Origin: Streptomyces sp. DvalAA-43
GTDB taxonomy: Bacteria > Actinomycetota > Actinomycetes > Streptomycetales > Streptomycetaceae
NCBI RefSeq assembly: GCF_900091725.1
Contig: NZ_FMBW01000033.1
Coordinates: forward strand, 1 to 64,000
Direction of reading: 5' to 3'
DNA: 64,000 nt
Of the stretch, positions 24,868-32,904 are shown in pieces. The first letter of the stretch is position 1, and every line of letters starts with the position of its first letter. Made by a program: the position numbers and the translations under genes. A model generated the notes under the pieces. The model saw only the letters and a program-made list of their open reading frames with translations. It searched no databases and was not told the DNA's origin.

Positions 24868-25899
24868 ATGAGGTTCCTCTTGCTCCCCTTCTTCCCTCAG
24901 GACTCTTCAGCCGCAGAAAATATTTCATCAGCGCCACCAGCCGCCGACGATGCCGAGATGGCTACCGTACGAAAATATCTTCTGGGAGAAGATCCCACGG
25001 GGGAACGTTTCGCCACCGTCCTCCGGGACACCATTGATCAACTCCTTGACGGCGAACATACTGGCCGATTCGACTGGAACGATCTGCACAAGACAGAAAA
25101 GACTCACGCTGGAACTCTTATCGAAATCAACCTTCTGCGCGAATTCAACTTCGCCAGCGGGCATGACATGGACTATCTCATCAGCGGCATCGAGGTTGAC
25201 TGTAAGTTCTCGCAGAGAAATTATCAGTGGATGATTCCGCCCGAGGCTCTCGGGGAAATCTGTCTCGTAGTCTGGGCCGATGACCATAAAAGTAAGTGGA
25301 GTGCAGGCCTACTGCGCGCAGATCGCGAGAAGCTCACAACTAGCGGCAAAATCACCAAGAAAGGAAACCGGGACGGAAAGTTTCGCCTGACTAAGGAACA
25401 TCACTCATTGGTTCAATGGATCTGGGAAGACAAGGAACTCGAAGAAAACCTTCTTCTTCATATCGACCCAGAGCGCCTTGATTTCATCCTGACCGCAGGC
25501 TCGTCGTCCCGCCGAAGTCCAGGGCAAGCAAAGGTTTCCGAGCTGTTCCGAAGGGTCCAGCATCGACGTATCAACCGGACAGTGGTCCGTACTCTTGCCC
25601 AGCAGAAGGACTACATGAAACGAGTCCGCTACAACGGCGGCTCACGGGGCGCTCTCCAAAAGGAAGGGATCCTCATCTTCGGCGACTATCCGAATCATCA
25701 AACTGCCGCCGAGCAGCTAGGATTGCCAGTGCCGCAGGAGGGCGAGTTCGTCAGCGCACGAGTCGTCGAGGCCCAGCCTCGGCATGGCAGCCGAGTTCGC
25801 GCGCTCATGGACGGCCGGTACTGGGTAGTTGCCGATTCGGGCGACGAAGTACAGGAGGCGCCGCTCCTGCCAGAAACCAAGAAGAAAAAGTCGAATTAG
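24868..25899 (+). CDS. NaeI-type type II (IIE) restriction endonuclease
   Basis: A 343-residue nuclease closely resembling NaeI (cuts GCC/GGC and needs a second effector site). Conserved blocks include VLRDTIDQLLDG, LHKTEKTHAGTLIEINLLREF and EENLLLHI. The PD-(D/E)XK-like active set is visible as Glu86, Asp102, Asp111 and Lys113 in DYLISGIEVDCKFS, at the same spacing as NaeI Glu70/Asp86/Asp95/Lys97. The C-terminal DNA-binding region (KVSELFRRVQHRRINRTVV, QQKDYMKRVRYNGGSRG) also matches. Leu59 lies where NaeI has Leu43 in its ligase-like motif. Base composition drops sharply here compared with neighbours. Start uncertain: no RBS before ATG 24868; ATG 24958 is later. Confidence 0.93.
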   Translation: MRFLLLPFFPQDSSAAENISSAPPAADDAEMATVRKYLLGEDPTGERFATVLRDTIDQLLDGEHTGRFDWNDLHKTEKTHAGTLIEINLLREFNFASGHDMDYLISGIEVDCKFSQRNYQWMIPPEALGEICLVVWADDHKSKWSAGLLRADREKLTTSGKITKKGNRDGKFRLTKEHHSLVQWIWEDKELEENLLLHIDPERLDFILTAGSSSRRSPGQAKVSELFRRVQHRRINRTVVRTLAQQKDYMKRVRYNGGSRGALQKEGILIFGDYPNHQTAAEQLGLPVPQEGEFVSARVVEAQPRHGSRVRALMDGRYWVVADSGDEVQEAPLLPETKKKKSN

Positions 25900-25921
25900 A
25901 AAAATCGGGAAGGAAGCCTAG

Positions 25922-26383
25922 GTGGACACCGAAAAGCACTGGGTTCCACCAGTGGGTTCCTGGGCCTCGTCTGCAGGGCGGCGCCGCAATATGCAAGCGA
26001 TCCGGAGTCGCGACACAGAACCAGAACGACTGATTCGTCGGCTGGTACACGCACAGGGGCTTCGCTATCGGGTCGGAGCGAAGCCCCTGCCGGACCTCCG
26101 CCGAACGGCAGACATGGTCTTCCGCCCAGTGAAGGTCGCCGTGTTCATTGATGGTTGCTACTGGCACGGATGCCCCGAGCACTACGTTCCGCCCAAGACT
26201 AATCCTGGATACTGGTCTGACAAAGTAGCGCGGAACATGGCTCGCGACCGCGACACGAACCAGCAACTAACCGATGCAGGATGGACCGTTCTCCGCTTCT
26301 GGGAACACGAGTCACCTGGGGAATGCGCTGACCAGATCGTTCTCGCTGTGGGTAGGCTCCGTCGGCAGAGGGACGCAGGATGA
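25922..26383 (+). CDS. vsr: Very short patch repair endonuclease (Vsr)
   Basis: A 153-residue T:G mismatch endonuclease. GTG 25922 follows GGAAGGAAG. The family blocks are RRRNMQAIRSRDTEPERLIRRLVHAQGLRYRV, RTADMVFRPVKVAVFIDGCYWHGC (catalytic Asp64 and zinc Cys/His) and WSDKVARNMARDRD. It nicks beside T:G mismatches caused by deamination of 5-methylcytosine, which fits its place between the restriction enzyme and the C5 methyltransferase. It is 22 bases after the nuclease gene, and its last 72 bases overlap the 3' end of the opposing methyltransferase gene. Confidence 0.93.
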   Translation: MDTEKHWVPPVGSWASSAGRRRNMQAIRSRDTEPERLIRRLVHAQGLRYRVGAKPLPDLRRTADMVFRPVKVAVFIDGCYWHGCPEHYVPPKTNPGYWSDKVARNMARDRDTNQQLTDAGWTVLRFWEHESPGECADQIVLAVGRLRRQRDAG

Positions 26384-27451
26384 GCTTTCGCTCGCCTCTG
26401 CCCTATATGCTTCAAGTGCCTTCATGATCTGCAGGCCAACCGCCTTGGCGACAGGCGGAGGAAAGGCATTACCAACCTGTCGATATGCAGCAGTCTTGCC
26501 TCCCTTAAATACCCACTGCTTCTCTTCCGGTTCTGGATTAAACCCTTGGATCATCGCCGCCTGAGAGACAGTGAGCATGGGCCCATTATCCGTTCCCGTA
26601 CCGAGATCTCGGCGCGGGTTTTTTGTCGTTCCCGTTTCCTTGTCTGGCTCATCGGCCACACCCAACCCGCAAACTCCGAGGTCAGCCCATGCCTTTTTGG
26701 CCCTTGTCGGTCCGAGGTCTGCGCCGCCATGTTTCTTGGATCCACCGACGAGAGTCGGGGCAATCCCATTCGACGCCTTCTCGAACCAATCGTCAAACGC
26801 CTTCCCCTGCAGGCCCCGCTTCTTCATAGAGGCCGAGAGGAGTTCGCCAACCGAAAGCGCAGGCGCTTGATTGGCAGGGGGCAGATACCAGCCCTCTACA
26901 TCGAATCGCTTCCAGTATTCCGGCTTCAACGCTACGAGGATGCTCCTCGGCCGCAGTTGCGAGACTCCGAAGTCCCCGGCCTGCAACTCCTGCCAGTCAC
27001 ATTCGTAACCCAAATCTCCGAGCTCGGCCATGATCTCTTCGCGGTAGCTCTCAAACTTCGACTGCATCAGCCCGCGAACATTTTCGATCATGACGGCCGG
27101 CGGGTCCAACTGTCCGGCCAACTTGATCATGGTGGGGAAGAGATCCCTGTCATCCTCGCGGCCAAGCTGCTTACCCGCCAGAGAAAATGGCGGGCACGGT
27201 ACGCCACCAGCCAGCAAGTCGATTTCGATCTTGCTCTTGAGAGTCCGCGCGGCTCCGCTCTCTACGTAGTCACGAAGGTCGCCTTCGTGCACCTCCCACT
27301 GTGGGCGGTTGTGGCGGAGCGTCTCGCACGCGCTCTTGTCCATCTCGATCAGGAGTGCATGCTCGAACCCGGCACGTTCCAGACCTAGCGCCTGGCCTCC
27401 CGCCCCAGCGCAGATCTCCACCGAGGTGAACTTCTTCTCAGTGCTGGTCAT
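26312..27451 (-). CDS. DNA (cytosine-5) methyltransferase of the NaeI-type system
   Basis: A 379-residue methyltransferase. Motif I is VEICAGAGGQALGLERAGF, and motif IV is GGVPCPPFSLAGKQ with catalytic Cys86. Motif VI is MIENVRGL, motif VIII reads QLRPRSILVAL, and motif X is RQVGNAFPPPVAKAVG. AGGAGG lies before the ATG. It is convergent to the endonuclease and vsr genes, overlapping vsr by 72 bases, so the three form one restriction-modification unit. By association it should protect GCCGGC or a related site. The recognition sequence lies in the target domain between motifs VIII and IX and cannot be read directly. Confidence 0.93.
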   Translation of the reverse strand: MTSTEKKFTSVEICAGAGGQALGLERAGFEHALLIEMDKSACETLRHNRPQWEVHEGDLRDYVESGAARTLKSKIEIDLLAGGVPCPPFSLAGKQLGREDDRDLFPTMIKLAGQLDPPAVMIENVRGLMQSKFESYREEIMAELGDLGYECDWQELQAGDFGVSQLRPRSILVALKPEYWKRFDVEGWYLPPANQAPALSVGELLSASMKKRGLQGKAFDDWFEKASNGIAPTLVGGSKKHGGADLGPTRAKKAWADLGVCGLGVADEPDKETGTTKNPRRDLGTGTDNGPMLTVSQAAMIQGFNPEPEEKQWVFKGGKTAAYRQVGNAFPPPVAKAVGLQIMKALEAYRAEASESSSCVPLPTEPTHSENDLVSAFPR

Positions 27452-27611
27452 GCACCCTCCTTACAGACTTGCATGGCGGGCACTCTTTGTGTTCCGCCCT
27501 TACAGAGGGTGACAGACCCCACTGACATCGCGACCGTCCTCCAGTGTGCGGCACGAGCCGACCTTCCTCAGACACCCCCGCACTACAGGGAACGCACATA
27601 CGATATTGCCC

Positions 27612-28364
27612 ATGCGTAGCCCTGACTGGACCTGGGACGAGTTGCTGCTGATCTGCTCGCGCGTTGTGAGCAACGACTGGGGCCAGCTCAGGTCGTACCA
27701 GCAGCCCACACGCGACCTCGCCGACCTGCTCCGCTCTCTGCCCCTTCACGGGAACGCGGCACACGATGTGCCCGAGTTCCGGTCGGCCGCCAGCATCAGC
27801 CGCAAGAGCGCGGACTTGATCACAGGTCGCCCCGACTACACGGGCCCCGCCACCAGAGGCGGCCGACTGACCAGACTCGTAGCTGAGGCGTTCACGGAAC
27901 GTGAGACGGAGATGCTGCTCGCCGCGCAGGCAATTGAGGACGGAATCTCGTCCGGTGAGCTCGTCCGTATCCCTGAGCAGCCCAACGAGGTCGATGAGGA
28001 CGGAGTCCCGGCCGCCGAAGGGCGCCTCCTGACCCGCTGGGCAACCTTCCGCGAGCGGAATCCTGCACTGCGCAAACGCAAGATCGCCCAAGCGCGCAGG
28101 CTCAGGGAGCCCCTCCAGTGTTCTGTGTGCGCGTTCGACTTCGGTCGGCGGTACGGCACCCTCGGTGAGGGTTACATCGAAGTGCACCATGTCCTTCCCC
28201 TCCACCTCTCAGGCCCGCGCGAGACCAGGCTGGAAGACCTCGCGTTTCTCTGTGCCAACTGCCACCGCATGTGCCACCGAGGCCATCGTGGAGCATCGTG
28301 GCGTACTCCCGCAGACCTGCGGGCCGAGGTCGAGAAGGCGGCCAGAGCGGTTGGAACCGCGTAG
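27612..28364 (+). CDS. HNH endonuclease beside the NaeI-type system
   Basis: A 250-residue protein from ATG 27612 (MRSPDWTWDELLLICSRVV). An N-terminal helical domain of about 150 residues precedes a C-terminal HNH domain with CSVCAFDFGRRYG, IEVHHVLPLHLSG and CANCHRMCHRG: two Cys pairs for a structural zinc and HH for catalysis. This layout recalls McrA-like modification-dependent nucleases of streptomycetes. Its place 160 bases after the methyltransferase start, divergent from it, suggests a defence role. Base composition is closer to the chromosome average than that of the endonuclease. Whether it senses modified DNA is inference. Confidence 0.82.
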   Translation: MRSPDWTWDELLLICSRVVSNDWGQLRSYQQPTRDLADLLRSLPLHGNAAHDVPEFRSAASISRKSADLITGRPDYTGPATRGGRLTRLVAEAFTERETEMLLAAQAIEDGISSGELVRIPEQPNEVDEDGVPAAEGRLLTRWATFRERNPALRKRKIAQARRLREPLQCSVCAFDFGRRYGTLGEGYIEVHHVLPLHLSGPRETRLEDLAFLCANCHRMCHRGHRGASWRTPADLRAEVEKAARAVGTA

Positions 28365-28395
28365 CCTCCCGCCGCTGACTCGTGCACTGCGTTCG

Positions 28396-29019
28396 TCACA
28401 CCGCTTCCGCCTCGAAGTGCATCTGCGCGCGGTCCAGCAACCCGTCCGGGTCGCCACCCCGTGCAGCGACCCAGTGCAGGAGATCCGCGATGAGGTCTGT
28501 GGCGGATTCCTCAAGGATCTGAGCAGAGCGACTTCTCAGCAGAGGAGGTGCTCCGACATCGCGCCGGTATTTCGACAGGGCCGCCTCGGCCCGCCGCACC
28601 CGCTGGCAATGGATGTCCAGGCCTGCTGACAGTTCACACCAGACAGCCTTTCCCGTCGCAGTCAGCAACGTTCCCCAGTCCGCAGCCAATCCAGCAAGCA
28701 GATGCAGCCCCCGGCCGCACTCGTCGTCGCAGGCCGCCGGTCCGACAACTGGCACGCGGTAGCTCTTGTCATGGAGTTCGATCCGCAATCGGCCCCCTGC
28801 CGCCTCCATCACCAGGGTGGCTGCGGAACCTCTCCCGACATGCTTGATCACGTTGGCTGCCAGCTCACTTACCACAAGCTCGGCCTCTTCGGTAAACGCC
28901 GGCAGGCGCCACTCCACAAGCTGCCCTCTGACGGCTCTCCGCAAGTCCCGGACCGCTGCGGGCTCGGCCTCGAACGGCAGAACGCTGCGGAGTCGCGAGC
29001 TGCTTTCGTATCCGGACAT
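28396..29019 (-). CDS. ATP-binding (HATPase_c_2, RsbW-like) regulatory protein, Scr3-type
   Basis: A 207-residue protein. ATG 29019 is chosen (GGAGAGTCC upstream). The first about 125 residues form a GHKL ATPase fold of the anti-sigma/serine kinase type: RRAVRGQLVEW, AELVVSELAANVIKHVG (N-box), LRIELHDKS, and a DDECGRGLHLLAGLAADWG G-box. The C-terminal about 80 residues (RRAEAALSKYRRDVG...LLHWVAARGGDPDGLLDRAQMHF) are extra. It is divergent from an Scr1-type HTH gene and a DUF397 gene, the standard three-gene set of actinomycetes tied to development and antibiotic control. The anti-sigma or kinase partner is unknown. Confidence 0.85.
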   Translation of the reverse strand: MSGYESSSRLRSVLPFEAEPAAVRDLRRAVRGQLVEWRLPAFTEEAELVVSELAANVIKHVGRGSAATLVMEAAGGRLRIELHDKSYRVPVVGPAACDDECGRGLHLLAGLAADWGTLLTATGKAVWCELSAGLDIHCQRVRRAEAALSKYRRDVGAPPLLRSRSAQILEESATDLIADLLHWVAARGGDPDGLLDRAQMHFEAEAV

Positions 29020-29233
29020 GGACTCTCCTTCCGGCGCCACATCAGCCCTGCACGTGTCGTATCCAGACGACTGCGCTGAGTGGTCAGGCTTGCGAGTATG
29101 TCAGCAAGAAGTCTCTTCATGAAACTTCTCACGAGAATCGATCGGGTGAATCCGGATAGCCGCAACTAGCGGCCGGCATAGCCTGGTTGGCGCCGGAGGG
29201 CCCCAGCGCACACGGAACGGAAGGCCATCACCC

Positions 29234-30079
29234 ATGTCCGTCAGGACCACTACACGACGCCGGCAGCTCGGCGCGATGATGCGCAAGTTGCGTGCGCGGA
29301 AGGGCATGACGCTGGAGGAGGCCGGTCGGCTCGTCGGCATCTCGAAGGCCACTGTCAGCCGCTACGAGACCCAGGAAGGGCCCGTGAAGTGGCCCATCGC
29401 CGACGCGCTCTGCCGGCAGTACAACGCGACCGACGCGGAGCGGAACGCTGTGGTTGCCCTGGCGAAGGACGCGAAGCAGCAGGGCTGGTGGGGGCCGTAC
29501 ACCGACTCCATCCCCGCTGACATGAACCTCCTGCTGACACTCGAAGACGAGGCCGTGCGCGAGGACCATTTCTCCAGCACTTACGTACCCGGCCTCCTGC
29601 AGACGCGGGACTACAGCACGGCGATTCAAGGCGCCAGCGAGATGCGGCTGGCACCCGAGGAGATCCAGCGTCTGGTGGACATCCGCATGAAGCGCCAAGA
29701 GATCCTGAGCCGGCCGAAACCGCCTCACCTGTGGGCGATCCTTGATGAGTCAGTGATCCGGCGTGTGGTCGGATCGCCCGCGAACATGCGCGATCAGCTG
29801 GGCCACCTGGTCGAAGCCAACAACTCGCAGCACATCACCCTGCAGGTCCTGCCCTTCTCCAAGGGCGCTCACGGCGCGGCCCTGGGCAGTTTCGTGATCC
29901 TCGGTGGTGCCGAAGCGAGCCTGGACGTTGTGTATGTCGACCTGCATGTCGGCCCACTCTTCATGGAGACGGACGAAGAACTCGACCGATACAGACTTGC
30001 GTTCGACTACCTGCGTGCACAAGCGTTGGACATGGCCGCGTCGTCGGCCTTGATCGAGCGCGTTCGCAAGGAGATGTAA
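29234..30079 (+). CDS. Scr1-type XRE regulator (HTH plus DUF5753)
   Basis: A 281-residue DNA-binding protein. The helix-turn-helix is at residues 10-65 (GAMMRKLRARKGMTLEEAGRLVGISKATVSRYETQEGPVKW) and a DUF5753 domain follows (YVPGLLQTRDYSTA, VLPFSKGAHGAALGSFVIL). A GGAAGG is 11 bases upstream. It overlaps the DUF397 gene by one base (TAATG), so both are translated together. This Scr1/Scr2 pair, with Scr3 divergent, is the typical paralogous set of streptomycetes. It probably binds the intergenic region 29020-29233. Confidence 0.9.
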   Translation: MSVRTTTRRRQLGAMMRKLRARKGMTLEEAGRLVGISKATVSRYETQEGPVKWPIADALCRQYNATDAERNAVVALAKDAKQQGWWGPYTDSIPADMNLLLTLEDEAVREDHFSSTYVPGLLQTRDYSTAIQGASEMRLAPEEIQRLVDIRMKRQEILSRPKPPHLWAILDESVIRRVVGSPANMRDQLGHLVEANNSQHITLQVLPFSKGAHGAALGSFVILGGAEASLDVVYVDLHVGPLFMETDEELDRYRLAFDYLRAQALDMAASSALIERVRKEM

Positions 30080-30291
30080 TGCTTCTGGTACCTCACTCCC
30101 CCGAGTCTCTCCACTGGTTCAAATCGTCTTACAGCGGAGCGAACACGACTGAGTGTGTTGAGGCTGCCCGCCTCCCTCAGTCCACCGCGGTGCGCGATTC
30201 AAAGGCCCCTGACGGTCCGATGCTGATGTTCGGCAACGCGTCGTGGAAGGGGTTCCTTTCTGCCGTACAGCATGAACGGCTTGGCGCGTAA
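30079..30291 (+). CDS. DUF397 protein (Scr2-type)
   Basis: A 70-residue DUF397 protein. The family core is LHWFKSSYSGANTTECVEAARL, then TAVRDSKAPDGPMLMFGNASWKGFLSAVQ. The ATG uses the last base of the upstream TAA (TAATG), coupling it to the Scr1-type regulator. DUF397 proteins act with their HTH partner and can behave as small effector or toxin-like subunits. Normal length, no defect seen. Confidence 0.92.
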   Translation: MLLVPHSPESLHWFKSSYSGANTTECVEAARLPQSTAVRDSKAPDGPMLMFGNASWKGFLSAVQHERLGA

Positions 30292-30588
30292 AGACCGCCT
30301 CCAGCGGAGGGCGCCCGCACCACCTCTCCTCCAGTGACGGAAGAGGACTCACACCGGTAGCAGTGGCGCATGGGCACGGTTCGTCGCTTCTCTCCGCGCC
30401 TCGTAGGCCGTCAACGTCCCATCGGCCGTAGCGTCCGCCGTCAGCAACCGTCGACGCTCCGACGCATCCGTGACTTCGGCACTCGCGTACTGCCGCGTCT
30501 CCAGTCATCAGGCCTCGCGCTTGAAGGTCCTCTGGAGGAGATGATCACTGTCCGCCCTTGAACGCGGCGGCGGATGGATGGGGTGGGC

Positions 30589-31134
30589 ATGAGGGCAGGG
30601 CTCGGCACAGGCGTAGGCAGTGGTCGTCGTGGTGTATTGCGCGGGCTGGGTGCCGTGCTGCTTGTTCTGCTGCCGCTGTCCGGGTGTGTGCCTGGGCAGT
30701 ACGCGGACGTGCCGGCCGTCACCAGGGCCACGGCTGCGGAGATCGTCGGGACCTGGCGGTGCGTCGATGGCACGGAAGTCACCATGCGGGCGGACGGTAC
30801 CGCCGCTGTGAAGCAGCTGGACGGGCAGGAATTCGACTTCGACAGCCAATGGCGGATGTCCGGCACCGGGACGTGGGAGCTCACCGACCGGCCCATGGGC
30901 TGGAGCGACGGTCAGCACGTGCCCTTGAGCGTCACTCGGCGCACGTCGTCCGCATGGCGCGAGCCGGCGGATGCGGCGGACGAGGTAGCCGTCGACGGCA
31001 ACTCCGGGGAGCCCGCTCCGGACTCGTACACCTGGACCCTGGAACTGGAGCGCCGCGAAAAGGCGCTGGCCCTGAACTTCTTCTACAGCGATCCTGACAA
31101 CCACAACGCCTACTACCTGGAGAAGGCACGGTAG
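30589..31134 (+). CDS. Putative lipoprotein
   Basis: A 181-residue exported protein. ATG 30589 (GGGGTGGG upstream) or 30574 may be used. A twin-Arg-like start (GRRGVLRGLGAVLLVLLPLSGC) ends in lipobox LSGC, so the mature protein should be lipid-anchored outside the cell. The body begins AAEIVGTWRCVDGTEVTMRADGTAAVKQLDG, a beta-rich pattern like lipocalin-type 'GTW' domains, and ends YLEKAR. It lies alone between the Scr2 gene and an opposing HTH gene whose stop is 3 bases away. No family with known function is recognised. Confidence 0.78.
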   Translation: MRAGLGTGVGSGRRGVLRGLGAVLLVLLPLSGCVPGQYADVPAVTRATAAEIVGTWRCVDGTEVTMRADGTAAVKQLDGQEFDFDSQWRMSGTGTWELTDRPMGWSDGQHVPLSVTRRTSSAWREPADAADEVAVDGNSGEPAPDSYTWTLELERREKALALNFFYSDPDNHNAYYLEKAR

Positions 31135-31137
31135 CCG

Positions 31138-32220
31138 TCAGCCCACGCCCGGCGCGGTCGTCGGTGTTGTGTTGATCTGTGCGAAGCGTTCTCGCCAGGG
31201 CAGGTGGTCGGGTTCCGGGGAGGGGGATGTGGCGTACATGGTGTTCGCGGCGATCAGGCGGCATGGGGTGCATTCCGTCTCGTCCAGCAGGGGGCGGAAG
31301 GTGTGTGCATCGCCTGGGGCCTGGCATTCGATGAGTTCGCGGGGGCGGGTGGGCTCGTAGAACTGGGGGGTTGTACGGGGTTCGGGGAGCTTTTGGGCCA
31401 GGCGGTAGCGGAGGAAGCCGACTGCTGAGCGCACGCCTTCTTTCGGGCGTTCGGCCAGCAGGGCCTGGCGCAGGTCGGATGCGCTCAGGCCGCGTTCCAG
31501 CCACTTGACGGCCTCGACGGCCAGTTGGGCGGCTTCGCGTGCACCCAGGTGCAGTTCGCGGCGGGTGTGGCGCAGGGAGAGCAGGACGCGTTCGGCGCGG
31601 GCCAGGAGGGTGGCGTCCGCAGTTGGTCTCGGGCGCTCCGGGGCGGGAGGTGCGGAGAGCGCGGAGGGCTCGGGAGGCCTGGCGGGCCCGGCGGGCCCGG
31701 CGGGCCCGCCGGGCTCGGAGGGCTCGGAGGGCTCGGAGGGCTCGGAGGGTGGGTGGGGAGTGGTTTTATCACTGTGGTCTTCTACCGGTTCATAGCCACC
31801 GGCCGTCCGGGCAGCCGGTTCGCCGACCGTCGGGAAGTGCGTACTCGGTGGCGCGGCGGCGAGGGAGAGGGGCGGTGGAGTTCCCCGTACGTGGGTCGCC
31901 TGCTCACTCGTCAGGGCGGTGTTCGCGACCAGTTGCTCGGTGATCCAGCGGCCGCCGTCGGCCTGGCTGCGCCACTCGTGTACGTACCCGTTCTCGACCA
32001 GTTGCTGTTTCGCCTTCTGGTACGCGCGGCCCTTGATGCCCAGCTTGTTGGCCAGTTCGCTCAAGGGCTTGAAGGTGGTGGTGTCGGGGAGGCCCTGGAC
32101 GTACAGGAGCAGGATCTTCGCGTCACTGCTCAGACGGGGGTGGCGGACGACATCGTTCGATGCCTTCGTATAGCGCGCGGACGGCGCGATAGCATGACGC
32201 AGCATTTCCGGTGGGTCCAT
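31138..32220 (-). CDS. Helix-turn-helix protein with tandem-repeat hinge
   Basis: A 360-residue protein from ATG 32220. The N-terminal about 85 residues are a winged-helix domain (RHPRLSSDAKILLLYVQGLP, FKPLSELANKLGIKGRAYQKAKQQL). A low-complexity hinge follows with repeated SEP and GPA units encoded by 9-base DNA repeats at about 31680-31750. The C-terminal part has ELHLGAREAAQLAVEAVKWLERGLSASDLRQALL and a degenerate Cys motif (CQAPG...ECTPC). Relatives in streptomycetes are common and show variable hinges. DNA-binding role is inferred from the HTH. It converges on a lipoprotein gene, with 3 bases between stops. Confidence 0.75.
   Translation of the reverse strand: MDPPEMLRHAIAPSARYTKASNDVVRHPRLSSDAKILLLYVQGLPDTTTFKPLSELANKLGIKGRAYQKAKQQLVENGYVHEWRSQADGGRWITEQLVANTALTSEQATHVRGTPPPLSLAAAPPSTHFPTVGEPAARTAGGYEPVEDHSDKTTPHPPSEPSEPSEPSEPGGPAGPAGPARPPEPSALSAPPAPERPRPTADATLLARAERVLLSLRHTRRELHLGAREAAQLAVEAVKWLERGLSASDLRQALLAERPKEGVRSAVGFLRYRLAQKLPEPRTTPQFYEPTRPRELIECQAPGDAHTFRPLLDETECTPCRLIAANTMYATSPSPEPDHLPWRERFAQINTTPTTAPGVG
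31679..31752. repeat. In-frame 9-bp repeats coding a protein hinge
   Basis: Tandem copies of ggcgggccc followed by gctcggagg-type units lie inside the HTH gene and encode Gly-Pro-Ala and Ser-Glu-Pro repeats. Unit loss or gain keeps the frame, so hinge length could vary between strains. Confidence 0.8.
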
Positions 32221-32441
32221 TCTCCACTGGTTGTGTAGGCCCTCGGATTGGTGTTGGCGCACCGCTGAGGGCCGCCCTATGTGCGCGTGAACACACAGAG
32301 CGTGACGATTTCGTCACCGTACCGCATCTTCCTCATCTGCTGCCACGCGCACGGGACTTCACTCCCGGCAGCGGTCAGGTCAGTCACCCGGGTGAGCCCA
32401 GCGCCTGGACGGGGCAATTTGACTTGTCACTACATATCGCG

Positions 32442-32454
32442 AAAGCTAGATGCG
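32442..32454. promoter_or_regulatory. Candidate ArsR-family operator (copy before regulator gene)
   Basis: aaagctagatgcg here is nearly the reverse complement of tgcatctacttttc at 32861-32874; the 7-base core tagatgc/gcatcta is exact. One copy precedes the ArsR-type gene and the other lies between it and the MFS pump gene. This spacing suits one regulator acting on both promoters. Confidence 0.4.
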
Positions 32455-32506
32455 TAACGTGGAGAGAGAGCGTGAGTGGAGAGAGTGTGAGTGAGAGGGT
32501 GGCGCG

Positions 32507-32818
32507 ATGAATCCCCTGGCCGTACACAAGGCGCTCGCCAATCCCGCACGCCTGCAGTTCATGCAGTGGCTGAAGGAACCCGAGAAGCACTTCGACGAGG
32601 ACTCCTACCAACAGCAGGGGCTCGGCTTCCACATCGGCGTGTGCGTCGGCGACATCCAGAAGCGATCCGGTCTGGCGCAGTCGGTGGTGTCCGGCTATCT
32701 GCAGACCCTGAGGGACGCGGGGCTGCTCACCTCGGAACGGATCGGCAAGTGGACGTACTACCGGCGCAATGAACCGGTGATCGACGAGTTCGCCGCGTAC
32801 GTCCGCGACGAGTTGTAG
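32507..32818 (+). CDS. ArsR family transcriptional regulator
   Basis: A 103-residue winged-helix repressor: MNPLAVHKALANPARLQFMQWLKEP, recognition helix GDIQKRSGLAQSVVSGYLQTLRDAGLLTSERIGKWTYYRRNE. A Cys (GVCVGDIQ) sits just before the recognition helices, but no classical ELCVCDL metal box is present, so it may sense a small molecule or redox state. It is 86 bases upstream of an MFS pump gene in the same direction and probably controls it. A repeated GCATCTA element flanks the gene. Confidence 0.88.
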   Translation: MNPLAVHKALANPARLQFMQWLKEPEKHFDEDSYQQQGLGFHIGVCVGDIQKRSGLAQSVVSGYLQTLRDAGLLTSERIGKWTYYRRNEPVIDEFAAYVRDEL

Positions 32819-32904
32819 CCCCCCACACACACGCACGTGCGGCGTCGAGCCGCAGTCCTATGCATCTACTTTTCTAGATTTGATGAAAGGTTCTGATCGT
32901 TCCG

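Noticed and set aside
27438..28205. 255-codon minus-strand frame opposite the HNH gene
   Set aside because: The plus strand encodes a clear zinc HNH domain; this frame has no domain.
24830..28400. Integrative element bounded by direct repeats
   Set aside because: No integrase, transposase or flanking repeats were seen; only composition points to transfer.
30370..30561. Short frame between DUF397 and lipoprotein genes
   Set aside because: Basic low-information peptide without RBS; left as intergenic.
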